A DNA stretch of 64,000 nucleotides from Proteiniphilum propionicum (GCF_022267555.1 NZ_CP073586.1:1658501-1722500); one strand, 5' to 3'; counted from the first letter of the stretch, positions 34,891-45,300 are shown. Numbers and translations: made by a program. Notes: generated by a model from the letters alone, not told the origin.

Positions 34891-37197
34891 TTATATTACC
34901 AGTACTTTCTTTGACGAGACTGTGCCATCTCTGGTTCTGACTTTTACTATATAGACTCCTTTGGCCAGATTTGCCGATGAATAGGATGCTCTATTGATAC
35001 TGATATCGGTTGTTTCTTGATGAACTTTTATCCCTGAAGAATAGAAAATTTCCCATTCGATTAATTCATAATTCGATTCGATAAATATTCGTTTTACTTC
35101 ATTGGAATGGTAGACCACCAGTTTGGGTTGTTCTTTTTCTGATTCTACTGATGTAGAAATATTGCCAATTACATAAGGTGCGATCAGTAAAGTGGTGTTG
35201 ACCGGGTTTTCAATATTCTCCGACGATTTTACCCATCCTAACCCGTTTTTCATCCATGCCGTGGAGACAAGCCCCGCCCCGGCCTTTCTGGGTTCCGCAT
35301 TGAATGCGGCAAAGCCGGAAGGTATTCCGCTTACATCGTAATAGGAAATATAAAATGTACCTGAAACGGATACGGGTTCGTTAAACCGGATATAGTTTTC
35401 TACACTATGCCTCATATTGCGGGGGGCGACCGGAAAGTCGTCGGTATTGCTGAAATACGCAAAACTAAAGTTGTAGGGCTGTTCGTAAAGAAGTCGTTCC
35501 GGGCCGTTTTCCCCAGAATAAACCCTGATCCGTATGTTCATATTCTGGATATGACTGGTGGATGCGGAAGAGAGAAAGACTCCCTGTAGCGGTACACCAG
35601 TCTTAGCGTAAAACTGCTCTGCAAACTCCGTGTACCCGAAAGTATTGTTGGTTGCGAACAGGGGAACCGATTGAAAATGGGATTTCACCGCCTCGTCATC
35701 CGGGTTGAAGTTGTGGCTTTTTGTGTAAGGTTCCCGGATATAGGGATTAAAGCCTCCTGTCTGTGTGGCTTGTGCCCCCTCAGGAGCAAGATAATAGCTG
35801 ATCGGATTCGAATTATCGAGTGATCCCTCCACGTTCCAGAATTTGGAGAGAGAGGCATAAGAATCCGGACCTCTGGGAGATGAACACATCGATATACCGC
35901 CTGTAAGTGTCCCCAATACCCTTTTTTCCCTGTCCAGCAGGGGTGATCCTGAGGAGCCCCCTTCTGTGGCTCCGTTGTCCCATCCCCCTACTTCCCAAAA
36001 GGAGTTGGGTTCTGCCTGGTAATTATTGGGAAGAGTAAACGAACCGAGGCGTAGCCGGTCTTCGTCTATTGCCACTTTCTTGATCCCTCCGTTGGGGTGG
36101 TGCAGGCCATGGAACGGTGCTGAGGGAGAAGAGCCGGCATTCCATCCCAGATAATAGGGTTGGTATTCTGCCGGAGGGATCTCTTTCAATCTGAGCAGGG
36201 AGATATCATGCCTTTCGCTAATCAGTACCGAATCGGCCGAAGCCATGGTCATCTGTAACGGGCCGCGGATATCGATATCGCACAACGGTGAATTGTAATT
36301 GAAGAATGCAACGATGCTGCCCGCTACTTTATCATAAAGCCAATTCTCGCTTTGACCGAAATTTTGCCATTTGTTATAATAGTCATTCTTTTCGAAGAAA
36401 TAACTGTTGTTGAGACAGTGTGTGGCGGTCAACAGGTAAGGAGTGGCATCCTCCAATGTATTATTCACAAGCGCTCCTGTGCAGTAGGTTGTCCCATTTA
36501 TGATTAATCCCACCACACCACTTCCCGGTTGAATGTCTTCGGGGAAGCAGACCAGATTGGGATGGCAGCCTTGTGCGGGATCATCTGGTTCGGTCGCTCT
36601 GAATAAACCAGTAAAATCGTGATTTACTTCACCTATCTCGACTAGTCCCGTGAATAGGGGCTGCAAAGGTTCCTGGTATTCTACGATTAACTCATCACCT
36701 CCGACGGGCTGAACGGGAAGCATGTTTAACTCACTGTTGTTTCTTTCAGTATATGATCCCAATATCTCCGACTGGTCGGTGTTGTAGACAAACAATTGTG
36801 CCCCCGGAGGTAATCTGAATTTAGAGAAGAGGATATTTATTGAGTAGGCGTCTTTAGAGCGGATTCCTACACGCCATACTTTCATATTATCTGTGGTAAA
36901 GATGATACCTGAGTTCTCGGGTCGAAGAAATGTATGAAACTTATGGGCAAACTCTAAACTTTTAAGATTTGCATGACCCTGTTGGGATTGTCGTAATGTC
37001 GCTTGGATGTTGAATGAAGGCATTTCCACAAAAAGGGCAGCCAAGGGACCCGCCGACCTTGCCCCTGAGCTGGCATGAAGTGGTAGAGGCTTGCCTCCAT
37101 GACTAATCTGTCCCGAAACCGTATGGAAAAGGAAACAAAGAATAAATAGAAAGACGCTCTTCAGAATAGGATGGAAAGCGTAGGGAACACTTCTCAT
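34891..37197 (-). CDS. Trypsin-like serine protease with type IX secretion C-terminal domain
   Basis: This 768-residue protein has a signal peptide (ends HTVSGQ) and a propeptide. The peptidase domain is marked by TATHC (catalytic His, in YLLTATHCLNN), DISLLRL (Asp) and EGGSSGSPLLD (Ser). This matches the lysyl-endopeptidase-like proteases of Bacteroidota. The last 80 residues form the Por_Secre_tail sorting domain: YSSANLAKGVYIVKVRT, then SSKKVLVI. The protein is thus exported by type IX secretion and probably anchored or released at the surface. It is a single gene, transcribed toward the peptidase operon. Confidence 0.9.
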   Translation of the reverse strand: MRSVPYAFHPILKSVFLFILCFLFHTVSGQISHGGKPLPLHASSGARSAGPLAALFVEMPSFNIQATLRQSQQGHANLKSLEFAHKFHTFLRPENSGIIFTTDNMKVWRVGIRSKDAYSINILFSKFRLPPGAQLFVYNTDQSEILGSYTERNNSELNMLPVQPVGGDELIVEYQEPLQPLFTGLVEIGEVNHDFTGLFRATEPDDPAQGCHPNLVCFPEDIQPGSGVVGLIINGTTYCTGALVNNTLEDATPYLLTATHCLNNSYFFEKNDYYNKWQNFGQSENWLYDKVAGSIVAFFNYNSPLCDIDIRGPLQMTMASADSVLISERHDISLLRLKEIPPAEYQPYYLGWNAGSSPSAPFHGLHHPNGGIKKVAIDEDRLRLGSFTLPNNYQAEPNSFWEVGGWDNGATEGGSSGSPLLDREKRVLGTLTGGISMCSSPRGPDSYASLSKFWNVEGSLDNSNPISYYLAPEGAQATQTGGFNPYIREPYTKSHNFNPDDEAVKSHFQSVPLFATNNTFGYTEFAEQFYAKTGVPLQGVFLSSASTSHIQNMNIRIRVYSGENGPERLLYEQPYNFSFAYFSNTDDFPVAPRNMRHSVENYIRFNEPVSVSGTFYISYYDVSGIPSGFAAFNAEPRKAGAGLVSTAWMKNGLGWVKSSENIENPVNTTLLIAPYVIGNISTSVESEKEQPKLVVYHSNEVKRIFIESNYELIEWEIFYSSGIKVHQETTDISINRASYSSANLAKGVYIVKVRTRDGTVSSKKVLVI

Positions 37198-38063
37198 GAA
37201 TAAGAATTAATTTCACGTTTTCGTTAAACTAAAGAGCATAAGGTAAACTCGCTTGCATTATGCCATCGCAAGAAAACGATTATATAATGCGGCAATAAAC
37301 ATCCCCCTTTCTCTAACCGCTAACATTTTAATTATTGCACAATATTAAAAAAAATACATATACAATCCAAATTGTATTTTAATAATGTTTGAAATTTAAC
37401 TTGTAAGAGGACTGAAAACAAACAAATGACATTAAAAACTAAATCAAACTTTGTTTGATTAGCAAACAAAGGGTCGCAATATTAAAGTATCCAGTTGGAT
37501 CTGGAGAATATTTTGGTGTCTATATAGGTAGTTGTTTATATTGGTTTAATGATTTTCCGTTGCTCATATGTCTTTGCCAAAAACAGTTTAAACGTTTCGC
37601 GGAGTATTATTTCTTTGGTTTTTTTCCACTCATTCCCATTACATATAGTTTAAATTTCAATAATCTTATATGTAAATGCTTATTTCACCCCAAATGTATA
37701 CCAGCATTTCATTTTAGAGGGTACCACTCCAAGTATACTTTTTTCTTTTTTTTGAGAATCTCTCTCCCCATAAAATAAGGGAGTTATAAAAAAAAATTTA
37801 ATAAACCAGATTAAAAAGTATACCACTTGAGTGAAATACTGGTATACTTCATGATTAATATATACAATTTACTCAATCTCAAAGTATGTATACCGGAAAG
37901 AAATGAAGTATTTTTAGCAAAAGCCTGCTCACAAATATAAAAGTCATACACTACCATTCTAACGCCACTTATTACCACCTCATTCTGCTCTTTCATAAAT
38001 TGACAGGATTCATTCTAATTTCGTCCAGCATTACTATTGATGCAATAATTAAACGAATAAATC
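37198..38063. other. AT-rich intergenic region of 866 bp without a clear gene
   Basis: Short open frames here (for example 37455-37778 plus and 37811-37996 minus) are AT-rich and lack protein-like composition, so I do not call them. The region holds a long imperfect inverted repeat (37696-37849). Confidence 0.6.
37696..37849. repeat. Long imperfect inverted repeat with GTATACC boxes
   Basis: GTATACCAGCATTTCA at 37696-37711 is the complement of 37832-37847 with one change. AAGTATACCA (37816-37825) also pairs with TGGTATACTT (37840-37849). The middle has poly-T/poly-A and a CTCCC...GGGAG hairpin near 37765-37785. It may be the footprint of a small mobile element or an operator cluster. Confidence 0.5.
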
Positions 38064-39479
38064 ATGGACGAAAAATTAAAAAACAAAGAAACGCTTTTGG
38101 TCGTCAACAAAAATGACACCAATAACGTAAAAGCAGTAAAAGGTGTAGATACCAACGGCAATCTTGAAGCCGTAGAACCTACAGAAGCAAACCAGGGGCA
38201 ATTCATCCGGATAAATGAAAAGGCTGGTATTCTGGAAAACTTTTTTTCTAACCTCAAACGGGAATTTCAAGATCCCACCCATTTCAATTTCTTCCGCTCA
38301 CCGATAGAGAAGATTGAAAATATCGCTTCTGCCTTAAAAGAGATGTTTAAAGACGAAGAGAGTAATTCCGTCTTTTTATTCGAAAGCCGTGTTAATCCGG
38401 ACGACTTCAACAAACAACAGAAAACACAAGACCAGACTACCGAATACAAGCCCGTAGACGAAAGCCGTATCAATTGGGGACAACTGGAAAAACTCGGAGT
38501 CACCCGTGAGTTGCTGGAAGAACAAGGCAACCTCAAAGCCATGCTCAACTGGCATAAATCCCCCAACCTGATACAAGTTAATCCTACTTTCGAAGGTATT
38601 TCATTTCAGGTACAGGCACGATTGTCCTTTGAGGAAAATCCCGATGGATCTATCCGATTGAAAGCAGACAGCTTTCAATCAGCTCCTTCCCTGGACACCC
38701 CGTTTCATGGGGCTATGCTCACGGATGAAGACAAGAAGAACCTGCTTGAAACATACAATGCCGGAAGAATTATTGACCTGACAGGTGATAAAGGAGAAAA
38801 GATTTCCTCATTCGTTTCGCTGGATAAATTAACCAACCGTTTAGAAGCTATTTCAGTCGACAAAGTCAGCTTCAATGAAACCCTGAAAGGAGTAACCCTT
38901 ACCCCCGAACAATCACAATCGTTATACGAGGGAAAAAAGACCCTGATCGAAGGCATGACCTCAAAGAATGACAGGCTATTCGACGGTTATGTCCAGTTTA
39001 ATGCCGCAAAAGGATCGCTGGACTTCAGCTATGAGGGATTAGACCGGAACCGCTACAGGCAGGCACAGGACGGACAGGGGCAATCCCAAAGGGAAGAACA
39101 ACAGCTGAGGATACCTCAAAAGTTAAAAGGTGTGGACCTGACTCCTGAACAACAAAACTCGCTGCGCTCCGGGCAGACGATCTATGTGAAGGGCATGACC
39201 GATGGAAAAGGAGAGTTGTTCAATGCCTATGTAAAAACCAATGTCGAAGAAAGCAAGCTCAATTTTTACCGTTGGAATCCGGACAATGCCAAATCAACGG
39301 CAAAAGAAGTTACCCCTGTCAATGAGGGCCGTACACAAGTGGCGGTTAACGGTGGCAAAACAGACGAAAGCCTGAAGAATGTAAAAGAACCCGTTAAACA
39401 AGGCCAGAATGCTCCGACAAAAGAACAGGAACAAAAAACAGTTCGCCCGTTGAAGAAATCCGGTGGTGTAAAAATGTAA
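38064..39479 (+). CDS. DUF4099/DUF3945 protein of Bacteroidales ICEs
   Basis: This 471-residue protein is hydrophilic with no signal peptide. It has a DUF4099-like part (RINWGQLEKLGVTRELLEEQG, key INWGQLEKLGVTRELL) and two later DUF3945-type repeats, GVTLTPEQSQSLYEGKKTLIEGMT and GVDLTPEQQNSLRSGQTIYVKGMT (keys LTPEQSQSLYEG and LTPEQQNSLRSG). A disordered, Gln/Lys-rich tail ends it. It is always found just before topB in these ICEs. Its function is unknown, probably linked to DNA processing. Confidence 0.85.
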   Translation: MDEKLKNKETLLVVNKNDTNNVKAVKGVDTNGNLEAVEPTEANQGQFIRINEKAGILENFFSNLKREFQDPTHFNFFRSPIEKIENIASALKEMFKDEESNSVFLFESRVNPDDFNKQQKTQDQTTEYKPVDESRINWGQLEKLGVTRELLEEQGNLKAMLNWHKSPNLIQVNPTFEGISFQVQARLSFEENPDGSIRLKADSFQSAPSLDTPFHGAMLTDEDKKNLLETYNAGRIIDLTGDKGEKISSFVSLDKLTNRLEAISVDKVSFNETLKGVTLTPEQSQSLYEGKKTLIEGMTSKNDRLFDGYVQFNAAKGSLDFSYEGLDRNRYRQAQDGQGQSQREEQQLRIPQKLKGVDLTPEQQNSLRSGQTIYVKGMTDGKGELFNAYVKTNVEESKLNFYRWNPDNAKSTAKEVTPVNEGRTQVAVNGGKTDESLKNVKEPVKQGQNAPTKEQEQKTVRPLKKSGGVKM

Positions 39480-39512
39480 TGTGTAATTCTTTTCATAACA
39501 AAAGGTCTTTGA

Positions 39513-39530
39513 CCACCACTAAAAATCCAT
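39513..39530 (+). promoter_or_regulatory. Copy of the ICE leader motif before topB
   Basis: CCACCACTAAAAATCCAT ends 8 nt before the topB ATG (39539). It is identical to the copy at 41855-41872, and its last 17 bases are the exact complement of 41736-41752 in the candidate small RNA. Confidence 0.65.
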
Positions 39531-39538
39531 TTTAAAAA

Positions 39539-41641
39539 ATGAAAGTAATCATCGCAGAAAAACCCTCGGTAGCCCGTGATATAGCGGCTATCGTTGGTGC
39601 AGGTAACCGAAAAGACGGCTATCTGGAAGGTAATGGGTATGCCGTTACCTGGGCATTCGGACATCTGATAGGACTTGCCATGCCCGAAGAATACGGTATC
39701 AAAGGTTTTCAAAAAGAAAACCTGCCGATACTTCCATCCGATTTTAAGTTGATACCCCGCCAGATAAAGGACGGTAAGGAGTACAAACCTGATCCGGGAA
39801 CGATGAAGCAACTTAAGACCATCAAAGAGTTATTCGACAAGAGTGAGCGGATCATAGTTGCTACTGATGCGGGTAGGGAAGGATGTTTGATTTTCAGGTA
39901 TATATATAATTACTTGAAATGTAGCAAACCGTTCGACCGTCTTTGGATCAGTTCTTTGACGGATCAGGCTATCCGTAAAGGTCTGGAAAGCTTACGGCCC
40001 GGAAATGAATACGATAATTTATACGATTCAGCCAAAGCACGTAGCCAGGCCGATTGGCTGGTAGGTATTAATGCCTCACAAGCCCTGTCGATAACTGCCG
40101 GACAGGGAGTGTGGTCATTAGGTCGTGTCCAGACACCCACGCTTGCCATGATTTGCAACCGATACCTCGAAAACAAGGATTTTACACCACAAACCTATTT
40201 TCAGGTAAAACTCCATACCGCAAAAGAGACAACCCAATTTGCCGCGATCTCCACGGAACGCTATAACAGTAAGGAAGAAGCCGTCAAAATCTTAGCATGT
40301 GTCCGCTCTGCTGAATCCGTGAGTGTGCTGAATGTCGAAAAAAAGGAAGTTATTCAGGAGCCTCCTTTGCTCTATGACCTGACTACCTTACAAAAGGAAG
40401 CGAACAGCCGCTATAACTTTTCTGCCGATAAAACCTTATCGGTAGCACACTCATTGTACGAGGGAAAGTTGATTTCTTACCCGAGGACCGGAAGCCGGTA
40501 TATCTCTGAAGATGTATTTGCCGAGATACCCTCCCTTATCAGGCAACTCTCCGGATATAACCGGTTCAGTGAGTATGCAGAGTCATTATCGAAAATGACA
40601 CTGAACAGGCATCCGGTAAATGACAAGAAAGTAACCGATCACCATGCCCTGATCATTACCGAAAATATACCCGGTGACCTGTCAGCAGATCAACGCATCC
40701 TCTACGAAATGATTGCCGGCCGTACGCTCGAAGCCTTTTCTGGTAAATGCGCCAAAGAGAATACCGCCGTTACGCTTGACGCAGACGGTATACACTTTGC
40801 CTGCAAAGGGAGCACCGTGCTGCTTCCCGGTTGGCGTGCCGTATTCGGCACCGCCACAGAAGAAGCAAAAGAGGAAGAGATCTGCGTACTTCCTGTATTA
40901 TTGAACGGGGATATCCTTCCCATCAAGGAAGCAGAAGTATTGGAAAAGCAAACCAGGCCCCGACCGTTACACACCGAGGCCAGTTTACTCTCTATGATGG
41001 AAACTGCCGGAAAAGAACTTGCAGACGAGAGCGAACGCGAAGCCCTCAAAGAATCAGGTATCGGAACGCCTGCTACACGTGCGGCTATCATCGAAACACT
41101 TTTCTCCCGTGAATATATTGTCAGGGATAAAAAGTCCCTTATTCCCACCAATAAGGGACTGGTCGTCTATCTGGCAGTCAAGGATAAGAAGATAGCCGAT
41201 GTTGCCATGACCGGAGCATGGGAAAGCGCCCTTAATAAAATTGCCACAGGTGAAATGAATGCATCCGATTTCCACAAAGGGATTGAAGTCTATGCCGGGC
41301 AAATAACATCCGAACTTTTAGATATGCAACTGGAGCACAAAGACGAAAAGGTCAAATATACCTGTCCCAAATGTAAGAAGGAGAGCGTCGTGTTGTTGCA
41401 GAAAGTAGCCAAATGCAGGGATGAAAACTGCGGCTTTATTATTTTCCGTAATAAAAGCGGAAAAGACTTGGGAGATAAACACCTCATTGACCTGCTGACA
41501 AAAGCAAAGACTTCCCTGATCAAAGGTTTTACAAGCAAAGCGGGAAAACAATTTGATGCTTATCTCAGGTTGGACGACACATTGAAGCCTGTATTCGAGT
41601 TTGATAATACAAGTGTGAAAAAGAAAAACGGGAAAAAATAA
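39539..41641 (+). CDS. topB: DNA topoisomerase III
   Basis: This 700-residue type IA topoisomerase has the Toprim start IIAEKPSVARDI (Glu7). The second Toprim motif is TDAGREGCLIF (Asp110, Glu114), where the usual second Asp of DxDxE is Gly112. The active-site tyrosine is Tyr314 in LISYPRTGSRY. A C-terminal zinc-finger-like segment has YTCPKCKKESVVLL and CRDENCGF. In CTnDOT the homologous gene (exc) belongs to the excision operon. The gene begins 8 nt after a leader motif. Confidence 0.95.
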   Translation: MKVIIAEKPSVARDIAAIVGAGNRKDGYLEGNGYAVTWAFGHLIGLAMPEEYGIKGFQKENLPILPSDFKLIPRQIKDGKEYKPDPGTMKQLKTIKELFDKSERIIVATDAGREGCLIFRYIYNYLKCSKPFDRLWISSLTDQAIRKGLESLRPGNEYDNLYDSAKARSQADWLVGINASQALSITAGQGVWSLGRVQTPTLAMICNRYLENKDFTPQTYFQVKLHTAKETTQFAAISTERYNSKEEAVKILACVRSAESVSVLNVEKKEVIQEPPLLYDLTTLQKEANSRYNFSADKTLSVAHSLYEGKLISYPRTGSRYISEDVFAEIPSLIRQLSGYNRFSEYAESLSKMTLNRHPVNDKKVTDHHALIITENIPGDLSADQRILYEMIAGRTLEAFSGKCAKENTAVTLDADGIHFACKGSTVLLPGWRAVFGTATEEAKEEEICVLPVLLNGDILPIKEAEVLEKQTRPRPLHTEASLLSMMETAGKELADESEREALKESGIGTPATRAAIIETLFSREYIVRDKKSLIPTNKGLVVYLAVKDKKIADVAMTGAWESALNKIATGEMNASDFHKGIEVYAGQITSELLDMQLEHKDEKVKYTCPKCKKESVVLLQKVAKCRDENCGFIIFRNKSGKDLGDKHLIDLLTKAKTSLIKGFTSKAGKQFDAYLRLDDTLKPVFEFDNTSVKKKNGKK

Positions 41642-41682
41642 ACCAATTACAGATGTTGTTATTCATTTTCTGTAAATAGCAT

Positions 41683-41690
41683 TATCTTTG
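41683..41690 (+). promoter_or_regulatory. -7 box for the candidate small RNA
   Basis: TATCTTTG is a perfect TAnnTTTG box 42 nt after topB. The -33 position is poorly matched. Transcription would start around 41697. Confidence 0.5.
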
Positions 41691-41696
41691 CCACTA

Positions 41697-41785
41697 AGAA
41701 TCATAGTCATTACGAAATTGTTTTTTGTTTTAACTATGGATTTTTAGTGGTGCACTCGGAGAGGGATCTCCGGGTGCTTTTCCGT
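41697..41785 (+). ncRNA. Candidate RteR-like small RNA complementary to ICE leader motifs
   Basis: A small RNA of about 90 nt is suggested by a -7 box at 41683, an intrinsic terminator (CACTCGGAG at 41753-41761 pairing with CTCCGGGTG at 41768-41776, then CTTTTCC) and no coding frame. Just before the terminator, ATGGATTTTTAGTGGTG (41736-41752) is the exact complement of the leader motif before topB, the DUF1896 gene and traE, and nearly so for mobA and traN. CTnDOT encodes a regulator RNA of similar size, RteR, downstream of its topoisomerase gene; it represses transfer genes. Position and size match; identity as RteR is inferred. Confidence 0.55.
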
Positions 41786-41854
41786 TCTATCCTTATCTTT
41801 TTGTCATAAACATTCGTTCCACCCCGGACAAGAGAATTTCTAAATGGTCTATAG

Positions 41855-41872
41855 GCCACCACTAAAAATCCA
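41855..41872 (+). promoter_or_regulatory. Copy of the ICE leader motif before the DUF1896 gene
   Basis: CCACCACTAAAAATCCAT lies 7 nt before the ATG at 41880. Its last 17 bases can also pair in cis with 41736-41752 on the same transcript, enclosing the terminator hairpin in a loop of about 100 nt and covering the start region of this gene. Confidence 0.65.
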
Positions 41873-41879
41873 TAAACAT

Positions 41880-42320
41880 ATGAAACAAGTACAATCACAG
41901 GGTTTGTCATATTACAGGCTCTCCCTACTTTCCTTTCTAAAAGAGTCACATCCCCAGTTATTATCAGACCGGGATTTTATTGTAGCCAGAAGCGACTCGG
42001 CCGCCGAAGCTTACAGTGAAGCGGTAAAATCAGGATTTAGCCATATCCATGCGGAAGAAACGGCGAACAATATGCTGTATGAAGGTTTGCATTTCTCCCT
42101 GCTTGACACATTGATTACCATCCTCTGGAACGAGTTTTCCGTGGAGATCCCCGAAAGCCGGGCAAGGGAATTCGCCCTGTTGCTATTGCCAAGATGCCAT
42201 GACCTTTCTGAAAAATGTACCTTATCCGATGATTTTCTAAGCTCTCCCGAATTTGATCTGCTATACACAGAGTTAACAGGTTTCATCTCAATCTATATCG
42301 AAGAACATGGCTTACAATAA
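41880..42320 (+). CDS. DUF1896 protein
   Basis: The ATG at 41880 is preferred, directly after the leader motif; an earlier in-frame ATG at 41844 lies before it. The 146-residue protein contains [20 protein letters not shown] and [21 protein letters not shown], the DUF1896 signature of Bacteroidales ICEs. It is acidic and soluble, with no catalytic motif. It overlaps the large methylase-helicase gene by 14 nt, so it may be an accessory to it. Confidence 0.85.
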   Translation: MKQVQSQGLSYYRLSLLSFLKESHPQLLSDRDFIVARSDSAAEAYSEAVKSGFSHIHAEETANNMLYEGLHFSLLDTLITILWNEFSVEIPESRAREFALLLLPRCHDLSEKCTLSDDFLSSPEFDLLYTELTGFISIYIEEHGLQ

Positions 42321-45300
42321 GAAAGAGCACCTAAAAGCCAATATAGATGCGATCAGGACCGTGTTCATGTTGGAAAAAGAAGGGAGAAAACCTTCCGTTG
42401 AAGAACAGGCTTTATTGAAACAATACGCAGGATTCGGGGGACTTAAATGTGTCCTGAATCCTGCAAGCTCCCTCACAGATACAGTCCATTGGGCAAAGTC
42501 GGAACTGGAACTTTTTCCGTTGGTGGCAGAATTGCACCGTGTCCTTAAAAAGAATACGGCAAATGAGAATGAGTATAAACGCTATATGAACAGTATCAAG
42601 AATTCTGTGCTTACTGCGTTCTATACGCCTCCCGGCATTGTCAATACGTTATCTGAAACATTGCGGAATAGCGGTATCATCCCGAAACTTGTACTCGATC
42701 CATCGGCCGGGACAGGAGAATTTGCACATGCTTTCCATCAGGCCGCAAGCCATAAGAGTGAATTGATCTGCTTTGAAAAGGATATTTTGACGGGAAAGAT
42801 GTTATCGGCACTTACACCAGGGCATAAGGTAAACATCGAAGGATTCGAAACCATTGAAAACCGCTATAATAACTATTTCGATGTGGTCAGTTCCAACATT
42901 CCCTTTGGAGACATGAAGGTCTTTGATGCAGTCTTTATGAAGCAAGATCAGTTGCACCGGGATTCTACCCGCGCCATCCACAACTATTTTTTCATAAAGG
43001 GAGTGGAATCGCTTCGGGAAGGAGGTATCCTTGCCTTTATCACCTCTCAGGGAGTGATGAACTCTCCAAACAATACGCCTGTCCGTAAATGGCTGATGGA
43101 AAATACAAACCTTGTATCAGCTATACGCCTGCCTAATAACCTGTTCACCGATTATGCAGGCACAGAGGTCGGTAGCGACCTGATCGTATTGCAAAAGAAT
43201 ACAGGTAAAGATCCGAAGCTCAGTTTCTGGGAGAATCTCTTTGTCGGTACAAGCCAATCCGAAGTGACGGGGATTTATAACAATGATTACTTCTATAATT
43301 TCTCAAGGATAGTACAGACAAAGGCATCTATCGGTACCGATCCATACGGTAAACCTGCACAGGTTTTTATTCACGAGGGAGGAATCGAGGGGATGGCTGT
43401 CTATATGCGAAAGATGCTGGAAAGTGATTTTAAAAGCTACCTGGACCTGGATTTATATAATGGTCATACTGTCATCCAAAAGCAATCGGAAACAAAAAGT
43501 ACCGCACAACTCGATAGAGAAGAACATTCACATGGTTTTGGAGATACCTTTTCCGATGACCTTAATCCCCTTTGGCAGACGGATGACCTCGATCCCTTTT
43601 GGCAAGCTGTTGAAGATCATTGGTTCCCTGACGAAAAAGAATTTTGGAATAAGAAAGTAGAAACTGTTGCCAAAGTACAACAATCCGTTACGCAGGAGCC
43701 ATTAATTACGCTTTATGACCTGTTCGGCTTTACCGAGGAAGAACGCTCACAGGTAAAACCAGTCCGTGGAGGAAAGAAAAAGGCTGTGCTATCCAAAGGA
43801 AAACCCAGACAACTCAACATGTTTTCATCCAACGGGCAATCTTCTGCAAATAATAACAGGGCAACTGTCTATCCAGTTTCCGATGCACGGAAGGACGAAC
43901 AACAGGAAAGGCTCCGGCAGGAACAACGGCAGAAAGAAGAGAAACTCTCGTTTGAAACACGTCCTTTTACCGGGGAACTCAAAGAATACCATAAGGCAGG
44001 CTCGCTGGTGGAAGATCAGGGACAAATAGGTTATCTAAAGGAACGCTACCGTGATGGAAGCACGTTTCAACCTTTGAATCTTCCTTCCGCCCAACGATCT
44101 AAAATCATTAGTTACATTGAGGTCAGGGATTTTTATCATGAATTGTATAACCATGAGGCCAAATACCTGACGGTATATGAATCTTTGCGGAGCAATCTGA
44201 ATCTGGGCTATGATAAATTCGTGCGTCACTTTGGCAACCTGAACGACAAGAAAAATCTGGATGTCATCAAAATGGATGCGGGAGGGAACGAAATCCTATC
44301 CCTTGAACGTGCTATTGACGGCAAATTGCAAAAAGCGGATATCTTTCACGGGCCTGTCGCTTTCAACCCGAATGATTTGAAAGCAGCCGGCACTTCTGAC
44401 GAAGCTTTGATCGCATCACTGAATAAGTACGGTGAAGTCCGTCTGGACTACATGGAGTCCCTGATGACAGATAAAGATAGGGAAGGGCTCATATCCGACC
44501 TGCACGGACGTATATATTTTAATCCGATCATCCGGAATTACGAGGTGCAAGACCGTTTTATAGCAGGGAACGTTGTCGAGAAGGCTGAACGGATCGAAAC
44601 ATACCTGCAAAACCATCCGGACGACCTTCCGGCACAGGAAGCCCTGAAAGCCTTGCAGAAAGCCACGCCTGAACCCATCCGGTTTGAACAGCTCGATTTT
44701 AATTTCGGGGAACGGTGGATCAAAATGTCCGTTTATGAGGATTATATCAGTAAGTTATTCGAGGCTGATGTAACCATAGATTATTATGCTTCCCGTGACG
44801 ATTTTACGGTAAAGGCGAATAAGAGCAACCTGATCATCAACGAAAAATTTGCCGTTCAGGGGGAAAGCAAGCTCTATACGGGTATGCACCTGCTAAAACA
44901 TGCCTTGCTGAATACGACCCCCAATATTACCAAAACGATTACGGTAACCGATCCTGAGACAGGAGAACCCAAAGACGTTAAAGTGCCTGACGGTCAAGCC
45001 ATACAACTGGCCAATACAAAGATCGACGAAATCCGTAACGGCTTTAGCGACTGGTTAGACCAACAGTCCCCCGAATTTAAAAATAACCTGGCGGATATAT
45101 ACAACCGAAAATTCAACTGCTTTGTCCGTCCGCAGTATGACGGATCACACCAGTTTTTTCCCGGATTGGACCTGAAGGCGCTCGGTATCCCCGACCTGTA
45201 TCAGTCTCAGAAAGACTGTGTCTGGATGATCAAGCAGAACGGAGGGGGGATCGGAGATCACGAAGTGGGGGCAGGAAAGACCCTTATCATGTGCTGTGCA

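Noticed and set aside
37455..37778. Open frame of 107 codons in the gap before the DUF3945 gene
   Set aside because: AT-rich, Phe/Cys-heavy composition, no motif, and its end lies in the inverted repeat; probably random.
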